In this document: piece after piece, positions 48,511-55,053 of the stretch
Layout of the letters: each line of letters starts with the position of its first letter
Position numbering within the stretch: position 1 is the stretch's first letter
Assembly (NCBI RefSeq): GCF_007748035.1
Contig: NZ_CP036278.1
Location: forward strand, 2,170,001 to 2,234,000
Length of the DNA: 64,000 nucleotides
DNA from: Aeoliella mucimassa
Lineage (GTDB): Bacteria > Planctomycetota > Planctomycetia > Pirellulales > Lacipirellulaceae
Direction of reading: 5' to 3'
Notes under the pieces: generated by a model
What the model was told of the DNA's origin: nothing
Seen by the model: the letters and a program-made list of their open reading frames with translations, nothing else
Databases searched by the model: none
Position numbers and translations under genes: made by a program

Positions 48511-49395
48511 TTACGCCGCTACGGTCGGGGCGTAATCGGTTTCGAATGCTTCAGGGGGGGTGTAACCCAGCGACGGGTGGAGTCGCTGGCGATTGTAGAA
48601 CATGTCAATGTACTTGAATACGCTCAGGCGTGCTGACTCAAGGTCGGCGTACTCATAGTGCTTCGTCCACTCATGTTTCAGACTCCAGAAGAACCTCTCG
48701 GCAACCGCGTTGTCGTAGCAGTTGCCCCGGCGGCTCATCGAACACTCGATGCCAAGTGTCTGCAAGGTCCGTTGATAGCTCTCACTCGTGTACTGACAAC
48801 CGCGATCACTGTGATGCAGCAGTTCGCCAGTACGTGGTTGTCGTGACTCGATGGCTTGACGTAACGCATCGCTCACCAGCGGGGTGGCCAGCGAATGACT
48901 CATCGACCAACCTACCACCTTGCGGCTAAACAGATCAACGACGACCGCCACGTACACCCAACCAGCCAGCGTCGGCAAGTACGTGATGTCGGTCACCCAT
49001 TTCTGGTTCGGACGCTCCGCATCGAAGTCCCGATCCAAGACGTTCGGCGCTTGCTGTTTGGACGGATCCGCCTTGGTCGTCGTCGGCGTGAACCGCTTAC
49101 GGACTCGGCTTTTCAGGCCCATTTCTTTCATCGCAGAAGCCACCGTGTTACGACAGGCCGTCTCCAACTCCTCGTGTTGCTGGAGTTCGTGAGCGATCTT
49201 CTGGGGACCATAGATCGTGTCGCTTGCCTCGAAGACCTGCCGTACGGACTCGTGAATCTTGGCCGTCCGCTCGGAGCGTTTACTTCGCGGACGGTCGACC
49301 GAGTCGTAGTAGCCCGATCGACTGACCTGAAGGAGCTGGCACATCAGGGCCACCGGAAAGGAGTCGCGGTGCTCGCTAATCCAGGCGTACTTCAT
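48511..49395 (-). CDS. IS3-family transposase OrfB (integrase core)
   Basis: 294 residues. An N-terminal HTH-like region (LLQVSRSGYYDSVDR) and a YGPQKIAHEL segment precede the rve catalytic core. The DDE residues are Asp in WVTDITYLPT, Asp in LLHHSDRGCQYTS, and Glu in NAVAERFFWSLKHEW. The ATG overlaps the orfA stop as ATGA. Production as an OrfAB fusion by frameshifting is likely. Confidence 0.95.
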   Translation of the reverse strand: MKYAWISEHRDSFPVALMCQLLQVSRSGYYDSVDRPRSKRSERTAKIHESVRQVFEASDTIYGPQKIAHELQQHEELETACRNTVASAMKEMGLKSRVRKRFTPTTTKADPSKQQAPNVLDRDFDAERPNQKWVTDITYLPTLAGWVYVAVVVDLFSRKVVGWSMSHSLATPLVSDALRQAIESRQPRTGELLHHSDRGCQYTSESYQRTLQTLGIECSMSRRGNCYDNAVAERFFWSLKHEWTKHYEYADLESARLSVFKYIDMFYNRQRLHPSLGYTPPEAFETDYAPTVAA

Positions 49396-49697
49396 GTCGA
49401 CTCCTTCGCAAAGTACGCCGTGGCTTTTTTTAGGATTTCTCGTTCCAGTTCGGTCCGCTTGAGTTGTTTGCGGAGCCGAGCGATCTCGGCTCGCATCTCC
49501 TCGACCGTGGCGTCGTCACCGCACGGCTCCGGCGGGGGAGCCAATTTGGCGTGCCAGGCCCGCAGCGTGGCATCGCATACCCCCACCGCCTCGCAGGCTG
49601 CCTTGAACGAATAACCTTCCTCAACTACCAGTCGCACCGCGTCTCGCTTGAACTCATCGCTATACGTCGGCCGCTGCCGCTTCGCTTGCTCGTCCAT
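49392..49697 (-). CDS. IS3-family transposase OrfA (helix-turn-helix)
   Basis: 101 residues. The HTH is in YSDEFKRDAVRLVVEEGYSFKAACEAVGV, and a leucine-zipper-like helix (EEMRAEIARLRKQLKRTELEREILKK) follows. Near the end, codons CTA AAA AAA GCC supply an A-run slippery site (about 49429-49435). A -1 shift there enters the orfB frame, which is open with no stop, giving the OrfAB transposase. Confidence 0.93.
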   Translation of the reverse strand: MDEQAKRQRPTYSDEFKRDAVRLVVEEGYSFKAACEAVGVCDATLRAWHAKLAPPPEPCGDDATVEEMRAEIARLRKQLKRTELEREILKKATAYFAKEST

Positions 49698-49839
49698 ATT
49701 TCGGACCTCCTATGGGAACCATTATTCCGGCTCCCGCCACTGTCCGAAAGTCTTGGGTTATCGCAGCAATAGCGAGAAGCAGATGCTTCAGTGAGAATCG
49801 GCTTAACCTGGCAGCACTCCACTTGGCCGTCTGGAACAT

Positions 49840-50163
49840 GGGGTATTCCGCCTTCAAGTCAGACACAGGCGAATCGTTTATCGAAGGATGATTAAATAGT
49901 ACAGTCGTTGGCGACCATTCTACCGGAAATTTCTTAGCGACAGCGTTGGAAGATAGGAAGTGCCACAGACTTGTCCGCGAATGTGAACATTGTCTATTGC
50001 CTGGTGCTGCCATTCAATTACTTTCTTGAACAATGGCCAGCAACTTTTGCCATGGATTGTTTTGCAATCGGCTGGAGGGCAAGGTGAGGCACCGTTCTTG
50101 GGAGCCACACCCGGCTCGCCCGATGATAATTCTGCTAGTCCTCCGCGTCGGCTGGGTGCCACT
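49840..50163. other. Region upstream of the broken LRR gene
   Basis: About 320 bases, presumably carrying the promoter of the interrupted LRR gene (minus strand). Overlapping ORFs on both strands are not protein-like. Its right end, GGTGCCACT, is the target duplication of the IS4 element. Confidence 0.4.
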
Positions 50164-50199
50164 CTACGCCGTTAACCCTTTCTTTGCCTTAAAAAAGAG

Positions 50200-50298
50200 G
50201 TCTCGATGTAACAGCGTATTTCGGCCATCCTTTCAGTTGAACCAAGGAAGGGGCGGCCATCACTTACCCGAAGGGAATCGGGCATGTTACATCGAGAC
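50200..50298 (+). promoter_or_regulatory. Fold-back inverted repeat over the IS4 transposase start
   Basis: GTCTCGATGTAACA at 50200-50213 is the exact reverse complement of TGTTACATCGAGAC at 50285-50298. The right arm includes the last two bases of the start codon (ATG at 50284-50286). A transcript entering from outside would pair the arms and bury the start. A promoter inside the loop would make an mRNA without the left arm that can be translated. Confidence 0.7.
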
Positions 50299-51669
50299 AC
50301 TCAAGTGCGGCTGAATATCGTGTGCCTTCGGCAATGTTTGCGTTGGTTGTTGGCGGGAATCTGTTGGCGAACGATCCGCTTCCGCAACGACTGCAGTTGG
50401 ACTCCTCGGTCACTAATGGCAGCCGCGCTGTTATGGGCCTGGTCGGACGAGCAGACTCTCACCGAGCGTTTTTTCGTTGTGCGTAAGATACTACTCTGCC
50501 TCGATAAAGAGCAACAGCAACTGGCCACTTCCTACCAAGCCTTCATAAAAATCCTTCGTCGCTGGACGAAGCCGCTCGCCGCGTTGTTGCAGTCAGTGCT
50601 GCAACAACGGATGCAAGCGACGCTGACCGATTGCTGGCTCACCGCGGGATACCTCGTATTCGCGGTCGATGGTAGTCGCCTTGAATTGCCTCGCACCCGC
50701 TCGCACGAACAAGCCTATTCGACGATTCGTCACGCACGACGGGTAAAGAACAGTCGCTACAAGAGACGGCAGGCCAAAGATGCGAAGAAAGTCAACTCGC
50801 CTCAACTCTGGCTCACAACGATGTGGCACATCGGTACGGGATTGCCGTGGGACTGGCGGGTCGGACCTGGTGACAGTAGCGAACGTGTCCACTTGCGGGA
50901 GATGCTCACTAGCTTGCCAGCCGGGGCTTTGATAACGGCCGATGGCGGATTCATGGGGTACGAAGGGCTGCAAGCGATTATCAAAAGTGGCCGACACGTC
51001 CTGCTGCGAGTGGGAGCCAATGTGCGGTTGCTGAAACAGCTTGGTTATGTACGGGAATGGACCGGCACGGTCTATCTATGGCCCGATCGGGAATCGAAGC
51101 GTGGCAACGAACCGCTCGTGTTGCGACTGGTGGTCGCTACGGATGGCAAGCAGCCGGTCTACCTGGTTACCAATATCCTTTCTCGGCGTGAATTGAGCGA
51201 CAAGCAGGTGATTGCATTGTATGCACGTCGCTGGGGCATCGAACTATTCTATCGCCATCTCAAGCAGACCTTTCACCGTCGAAAACTCCTCTCTCGCGAA
51301 GCCGAGAACGCCAAGCTCGAAATCACCTGGTCGTTGTTCGGCTTATGGGCGATGTCGCTGTTCGCGTTGGTCGAAGCGATGAAGCAAGGCATCACACCAG
51401 CAAAGTTGAGTTTCGCCAAGCTGCTGTTGGCGTTTCGCCGCACGATGCGTGATTACCTGCATCCAACGGAGAAAAACGAACGCCTGTGCGAGAGGCTTCG
51501 CCAAGCCATCATCGACAGCTACAAGAGAGCAAACAAAACCAGCCGCAACTACCCACGAAAAAAACAAGCCAAACCGCCAGGAGTACCACAACTGCTCACT
51601 GCTACCAAGACACAGGCCCTGCGAGCAAAGCAAATCAAACCAGTACTACGAAAAGGGTTAACGGCGTAG
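50284..51669 (+). CDS. IS4-family DDE transposase
   Basis: 461 residues. The catalytic signatures are Asp in FAVDGSRLELP, Asp in ALITADGGFMGYEG, and the Y(2)R(3)E(6)K-type motif YARRWGIELFYRHLKQTF. A basic C-terminal tail (KRANKTSRNYPRKKQAK) is typical. The stop codon TAG is part of the right inverted repeat. The frame is intact. Confidence 0.94.
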   Translation: MLHRDTQVRLNIVCLRQCLRWLLAGICWRTIRFRNDCSWTPRSLMAAALLWAWSDEQTLTERFFVVRKILLCLDKEQQQLATSYQAFIKILRRWTKPLAALLQSVLQQRMQATLTDCWLTAGYLVFAVDGSRLELPRTRSHEQAYSTIRHARRVKNSRYKRRQAKDAKKVNSPQLWLTTMWHIGTGLPWDWRVGPGDSSERVHLREMLTSLPAGALITADGGFMGYEGLQAIIKSGRHVLLRVGANVRLLKQLGYVREWTGTVYLWPDRESKRGNEPLVLRLVVATDGKQPVYLVTNILSRRELSDKQVIALYARRWGIELFYRHLKQTFHRRKLLSREAENAKLEITWSLFGLWAMSLFALVEAMKQGITPAKLSFAKLLLAFRRTMRDYLHPTEKNERLCERLRQAIIDSYKRANKTSRNYPRKKQAKPPGVPQLLTATKTQALRAKQIKPVLRKGLTA

Positions 51670-51673
51670 GGTG

Positions 51674-51768
51674 CCACTGCTGGCTTGTCGCGGACAGCCC
51701 TCCGAGATCGCATGGCAGCATTAACGGCTTGATGATGATCCGCCATGTTACCCAATCACCAGCAGTGG
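51674..51768. repeat. Palindromic element with CCACTGCTGG arms
   Basis: CCACTGCTGG (51674-51683) pairs perfectly with CCAGCAGTGG (51759-51768) around a ~75-base loop. The IS4 target duplication covers the first bases of the left arm, so the element was split at its edge. I recall similar arms in intergenic repeats of other planctomycetes, but this is from memory. Confidence 0.5.
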
Positions 51769-52410
51769 TTGGATACTAAGTGTGGGGCGAGAGAAACGGT
51801 TTCCTTCCAGCCACGGATGGACACGGATTATTACGGATGGGCTAACCGCAGGACCTCTTGGGCTTCGCCTACCGACAACAGGGCGTGGTGCGTTTTTCGG
51901 AGTGGCCATGCGTGGTGCGCCCAGCTGTCGGTGCTACCCTGTTGCCGAATATGAAACAGTAAGGCGCGTTCTCCGCTTCCCACCTCCCCGGCCCTGATAG
52001 GCCGACCCGTGTTCCTGAAATTGGGCCAGCGGAGGGTGATTTCGAGTGATTTGCGGATCTCAGAGTTTCCAAGGTTTTCACTAGAAAATGGCCACCTGTG
52101 GTGTTCTAATGATCAGTTCGTTTGGTCCGTTGTTTGTGGTCAGTAGTCCGTTGTTGGAGAGTGGAATGCTTTAGCAATTTTTGAGTTCCAATGAATTACA
52201 GCATCGACACGCTGCGAATGGTTGCTGGCGTGGGCGTTCGCTGCTGCGCGTGTTGGTAATTTGGGTGATGGGGCTGCGTCGCTGTCGCTCCTGGACCGCA
52301 TCCTACGCGGCGATCGTTGGTAATGCGTGTGAACTGGCGGGCTGAGATCTTTCAGTCGCCGGAAGCTCCTTCAAGATGACATCCGCAATTCAGAAATCAT
52401 CATTCAGAAA
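51769..52410. repeat. Non-coding dispersed-repeat block B
   Basis: It holds a CACGGAT repeat (51811-51839), hairpin unit copy B (about 51871-51944), CCAGCGGAGGGTGA, GTCAGTAGTCCGTTGTTGGA and AGCTCCTTCAAGATGACAT. All of these also occur in the same order in 10265-11060. It abuts the second IS903-like copy. ORFs here are not credible genes. Confidence 0.75.
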
Positions 52411-53445
52411 GGCCTTGTTGACTAACTCCACTCGAACTGTGGAAGCCCGAGTTGGGTGAATTGATTGATGATTTTACAGCGCAAGCGGGCTTCCGTTTGT
52501 TGGTTTTCGAATACTCGGTTTTTGAGATGGCTCCCAAAGCTTTGTTTCACTCGGTACATGGTCGTTTCCGCCAAGCTTCTACGATGATAGCCCACTTCCT
52601 CTTTCCAACTCCTACGCCCCTTGCGTCGAATCTGACGAATTGCCTCGTCCCGGGGCAAAGGCTCCTCCGCAGAGTTGCCATGTTGTTTGATCTTGGCGTT
52701 GTGCTGCGGCGGAATCACCGGCTCAATGCCTTCGGATTCCAGCCCTTCATAAACCTTCCACTTGTCGTAACTACCGTCGCCGTGAAACTTTTTTACGGGC
52801 TGCTCCACCTGCTCCAGCATTTCGGGAACCGCATCGGCATCGTGGCAACTGTTCTCGGTCAAAATCTCCGCCACAATCTCGCGGGTGTCAGGATTCACCG
52901 ACAAATGCAGCTTCCGCCATGTCCGCCGCTTCGACTTGCCATGCGTCCGCATCTTCCATTCGCCCTCGCCAAACACTTTCATGCCGGTGCTATCCACCAC
53001 GATATCGATGTCGCCCCTCTTGTTAGCGATATCGAGCGAAACATTCAGCTTGCTGGCTCGCTTGGCGAGCGAAGAATAATTGGGAATCGCTGCCTCGACG
53101 CCCAACATCGCCACCAGCGAGCGGCCGAATCCCTCAGTCTGCCGATAGGGAAGTTTCAGCAGTTCGCGAATCGTCAGCAAGCACTCGATCGCCGTATCGC
53201 TGAAGACAAAAGGGCGACCGACTTTTGTCTGGTCGTTAGGATGTTCCCAGTTCTCCAACGCCTCGTCGCTAAACCAAATAGTGATGTTTCCACGCTCGAT
53301 GAGCGACTTGTTATACTCCTTCCAGTTCGTGACTTTGTAGGTTCGTTTTTCTTTCGTAGCCATGTTCGATCTCCGTAAAAAAGGTACGTGGTTCCATTCC
53401 ACGTTAGTTTTTACGGAGGTTTGTGACTAATTGTTCAACAAGGCC
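52411..53445 (-). mobile_element. IS5-family (IS903-like) insertion sequence, copy 2, 1035 bp
   Basis: Appears identical in sequence and length to the copy at 11107-12141, with the same GGCCTTGTTGA ends. Unlike copy 1, the flanks do not match: ATTCAGAAA lies before it and GTTATCCAG after it. The missing target duplication implies a deletion or recombination at one end. The right end lies inside a NusG/RfaH-like gene. Confidence 0.95.
52422..53363 (-). CDS. IS5-family DDE transposase (IS903-like), copy 2
   Basis: Same 313-residue protein as copy 1 (ATG at 53363), with the same DDE and Y(2)R(3)E(6)K residues. Its frame is intact. Confidence 0.95.
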   Translation of the reverse strand: MATKEKRTYKVTNWKEYNKSLIERGNITIWFSDEALENWEHPNDQTKVGRPFVFSDTAIECLLTIRELLKLPYRQTEGFGRSLVAMLGVEAAIPNYSSLAKRASKLNVSLDIANKRGDIDIVVDSTGMKVFGEGEWKMRTHGKSKRRTWRKLHLSVNPDTREIVAEILTENSCHDADAVPEMLEQVEQPVKKFHGDGSYDKWKVYEGLESEGIEPVIPPQHNAKIKQHGNSAEEPLPRDEAIRQIRRKGRRSWKEEVGYHRRSLAETTMYRVKQSFGSHLKNRVFENQQTEARLRCKIINQFTQLGLPQFEWS

Positions 53446-53702
53446 GTTATCCAGTAAAAGACCAAGCGGGGCTCGTGAACCAACTGGATGATCTTGCTGA
53501 CTTGATTGCCCGCGATATTCCCCTTCGGGTCGAAGAGCGGTTAGTACAAGGGCAGCAAGTACGAGTGAAAAGCGGACCACTAAGAGACAAGCGTGGTGTT
53601 GTTGTCAAACGGGGAGGAAAACATCGACTGTTCATCTTTGTTAGCGAGTTACTAGGAGGGGTATCGCTAAGTATCGAACAGCATTTGCTCGAGCCCTATT
53701 AG
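53446..53702 (+). pseudogene. C-terminal remnant of a NusG/RfaH-like transcription antiterminator
   Basis: An open frame runs from the IS end (reading RYPVKDQAGLVNQLDDL) to the stop at 53702, about 85 codons. The final 50 residues are a KOW domain: LVQGQQVRVKSGPLRDKRG, VVVKRGGKHRLFIFVSELL, then a SIEQHLLEPY end, as in RfaH/UpxY-type specialised NusG paralogues. These are usually about 170 residues, with an N-terminal NGN domain that binds RNA polymerase. That half is missing, removed where the IS lies. Such genes commonly head exopolysaccharide operons, as here. A GTG at 53475 could start a 75-residue KOW-only product. Confidence 0.8.
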
Positions 53703-53748
53703 GGTCCACAAACGATCTGTAAACCTGTTAGACGACTTGACTTACGCG

Positions 53749-53766
53749 GCAGTGACGCTTCACTGC
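53749..53766. promoter_or_regulatory. Short perfect palindrome upstream of the exosortase operon
   Basis: GCAGTGA-CGCT-TCACTGC, a 7-bp perfect stem with a 4-base loop, lies about 50 bases after the antiterminator remnant and 235 bases before the exosortase ATG. It has no T-run, so it is more likely an operator or 5'-leader hairpin than a terminator. Confidence 0.35.
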
Positions 53767-54000
53767 AAGTTATGGGAGTGGGTGAATTGACAGCCGTCTA
53801 AATCCCACACCAAGAGTCTGAGCTTAACTTGGAAAGGCAGTGCCGATTAGCGCATGGTCCTTCCGACCGCTCTACTACCACAGTGGAGCGTCTTCATGGG
53901 GAAAATAAGAATGGGGCCTGGATGTTGCACTCCGTGCAATTGACCAGGACGGAGTCCGCGCAGTCTGCGCTGCTGTCCGCACTTAAGCCTCTTAATCGCA

Positions 54001-54954
54001 ATGCCAAAGTCTGACTCGAACGTAACAGCTTCGACTGTTCAACGCACAGTCGATGGAGAAGTCATATCCAACTCGTTTTGGGCTGCCATCAGCGTACTGG
54101 TAGTCTCAGCTGCAGTGCTGTGGGCTTATTGGCCTTCGATACTCAGTATGGTGGATATCTGGAATACTCGTCCCGACTATTCACATGGATGGCTTGTCGC
54201 ACCACTGTCGCTAATATTCCTATACGCTAGACGCGACTCAATCCCTTGGACTGACTTGTCGCCGAGCATTTGGGGAGCATTGCTACTGTCATTGACACTT
54301 CTGAGTCGATGGGTAGCCGGATTGTATTACCTGGAACCGATCGACAATTGGACATTGCCTCTCGCATTGGGAGGTGCCTTATGGTTGGTTCTTGGGACTC
54401 GATTTATCCAGTGGTGCTGGCCTTCGCTGGTGTTCCTGTGGTTCATGATTCCAATCCCCTACACAGCCGAACGTCTGTTTAGTGTTCAGTTGCAAGCAAT
54501 TGCCACGCAGTTAAGTTCGGCTGCGCTTATCATGCTGGGGGTTCCGGCCATTTCGGAAGGAAATACGATTCTTGTAGGAGAGCATCAACTCTTCGTCGAA
54601 GAAGCTTGTTCTGGCTTACGGATATTCTTCGGCATTTTCGCGCTGGCCTTTGCTTTTGTTCTCTTTTCCCGCTGGGGGTGGTGGAAGAAAGTACTCGTAC
54701 TCGTTGCAGCATTGCCGGTCGCGATTCTGGCAAATGTCACCCGGATTGTAACAACAGGATTACTTTATCAATGGGTATCAAGCGACGCCGGAAAGACATT
54801 CAGTCATGACTTTGCCGGCTTTGCAATGATACCTTTGGCGGCGTTAGTGTTTTGGGCCTTTTTAGTCTACTTGGACCACCTCGTCATTGAAGTGGAGGAG
54901 ATGAAGCAATCCGGGTCACTATACGCAACGCAAAAGGGGGAATCGACATCTTGA
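54001..54954 (+). CDS. Exosortase (PEP-CTERM/EPS-associated transpeptidase)
   Basis: 317 residues with about eight hydrophobic helices. The exosortase triad is present: Cys203 in VEEACSGLRIFFG, Arg248 in ANVTRIVTTG and His269 in FSHDFAGF. Early helices carry WPSILSMVDIW and PDYSHGWLVAPLS, the usual exosortase N-terminal motif. Exosortases cut PEP-CTERM proteins at the membrane and couple them to export or anchoring. The C-terminal extension after the last helix is short and polar. The neighbourhood (BY-kinase, TPR protein, EpsI-type protein, sugar transferase, deacetylase) is the known exosortase/EPS arrangement. It is probably the planctomycete exosortase class, but I cannot confirm the subtype. 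Confidence 0.92.
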   Translation: MPKSDSNVTASTVQRTVDGEVISNSFWAAISVLVVSAAVLWAYWPSILSMVDIWNTRPDYSHGWLVAPLSLIFLYARRDSIPWTDLSPSIWGALLLSLTLLSRWVAGLYYLEPIDNWTLPLALGGALWLVLGTRFIQWCWPSLVFLWFMIPIPYTAERLFSVQLQAIATQLSSAALIMLGVPAISEGNTILVGEHQLFVEEACSGLRIFFGIFALAFAFVLFSRWGWWKKVLVLVAALPVAILANVTRIVTTGLLYQWVSSDAGKTFSHDFAGFAMIPLAALVFWAFLVYLDHLVIEVEEMKQSGSLYATQKGESTS

Positions 54955-55053
54955 GCCCATCAAGGTTTTTGGGGGACAACTATGAGTGGCAGAGAAGAAC
55001 TTGCCATAAGCATGCAATGAGTGCTCAACTCGGCTTCAAGGCGACGGTGCACA

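Larger units (their letters stand above)
48466..49765 (-). mobile_element. IS3-family insertion sequence, 1300 bp
   Basis: Ends are near-perfect long inverted repeats starting TGCGATARCCCAAGACTTTC and continuing through GGACAG(C/T)GGCGGGAGCC. A 3-bp target duplication GCA flanks it (48463-48465 and 49766-49768). It carries orfA and orfB with a -1 overlap, the classic IS3 layout. Confidence 0.95.
47757..49839 (-). pseudogene. Leucine-rich-repeat membrane protein gene split by an IS3 element
   Basis: The 5' part starts at the ATG at 49839 (MFQTAKWSAARLSRFSLKH) and runs into the IS at 49768. The 3' part continues from 48462 to the stop at 47757. Removing the IS (48466-49765) and one GCA duplication rejoins the frame exactly. 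The junction reads LLLAIALISVALGIAR, a complete transmembrane helix, and the intact protein would be 259 residues. The distal part has LRRs (LKYLDLSGMMGL, VRALILSGSDVDDLSLKQL, LLHLDIENCAQIS, LETLSIDGKQVSNEL). It has the same design as the gene at 46699. Nothing else looks decayed, so the insertion seems recent. Confidence 0.85.
50164..51669 (+). mobile_element. IS4-family insertion sequence, 1506 bp
   Basis: The ends carry the inverted repeat CTACGCCGTTAACCCTTT. The 9-bp direct repeat GGTGCCACT flanks it (50155-50163 and 51670-51678). One transposase gene occupies the element. A 14-bp inverted repeat spans the transposase start. Confidence 0.93.

Noticed and set aside
46138-53702. A defence island in the insertion-sequence region
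   Set aside because: The genes here are transposases, LRR proteins and one short unknown. No restriction, toxin-antitoxin or other defence motif is visible.
53829-54014. A 61-codon ORF before the exosortase gene
   Set aside because: It overlaps the exosortase start, is of random composition, and probably reflects leader sequence.
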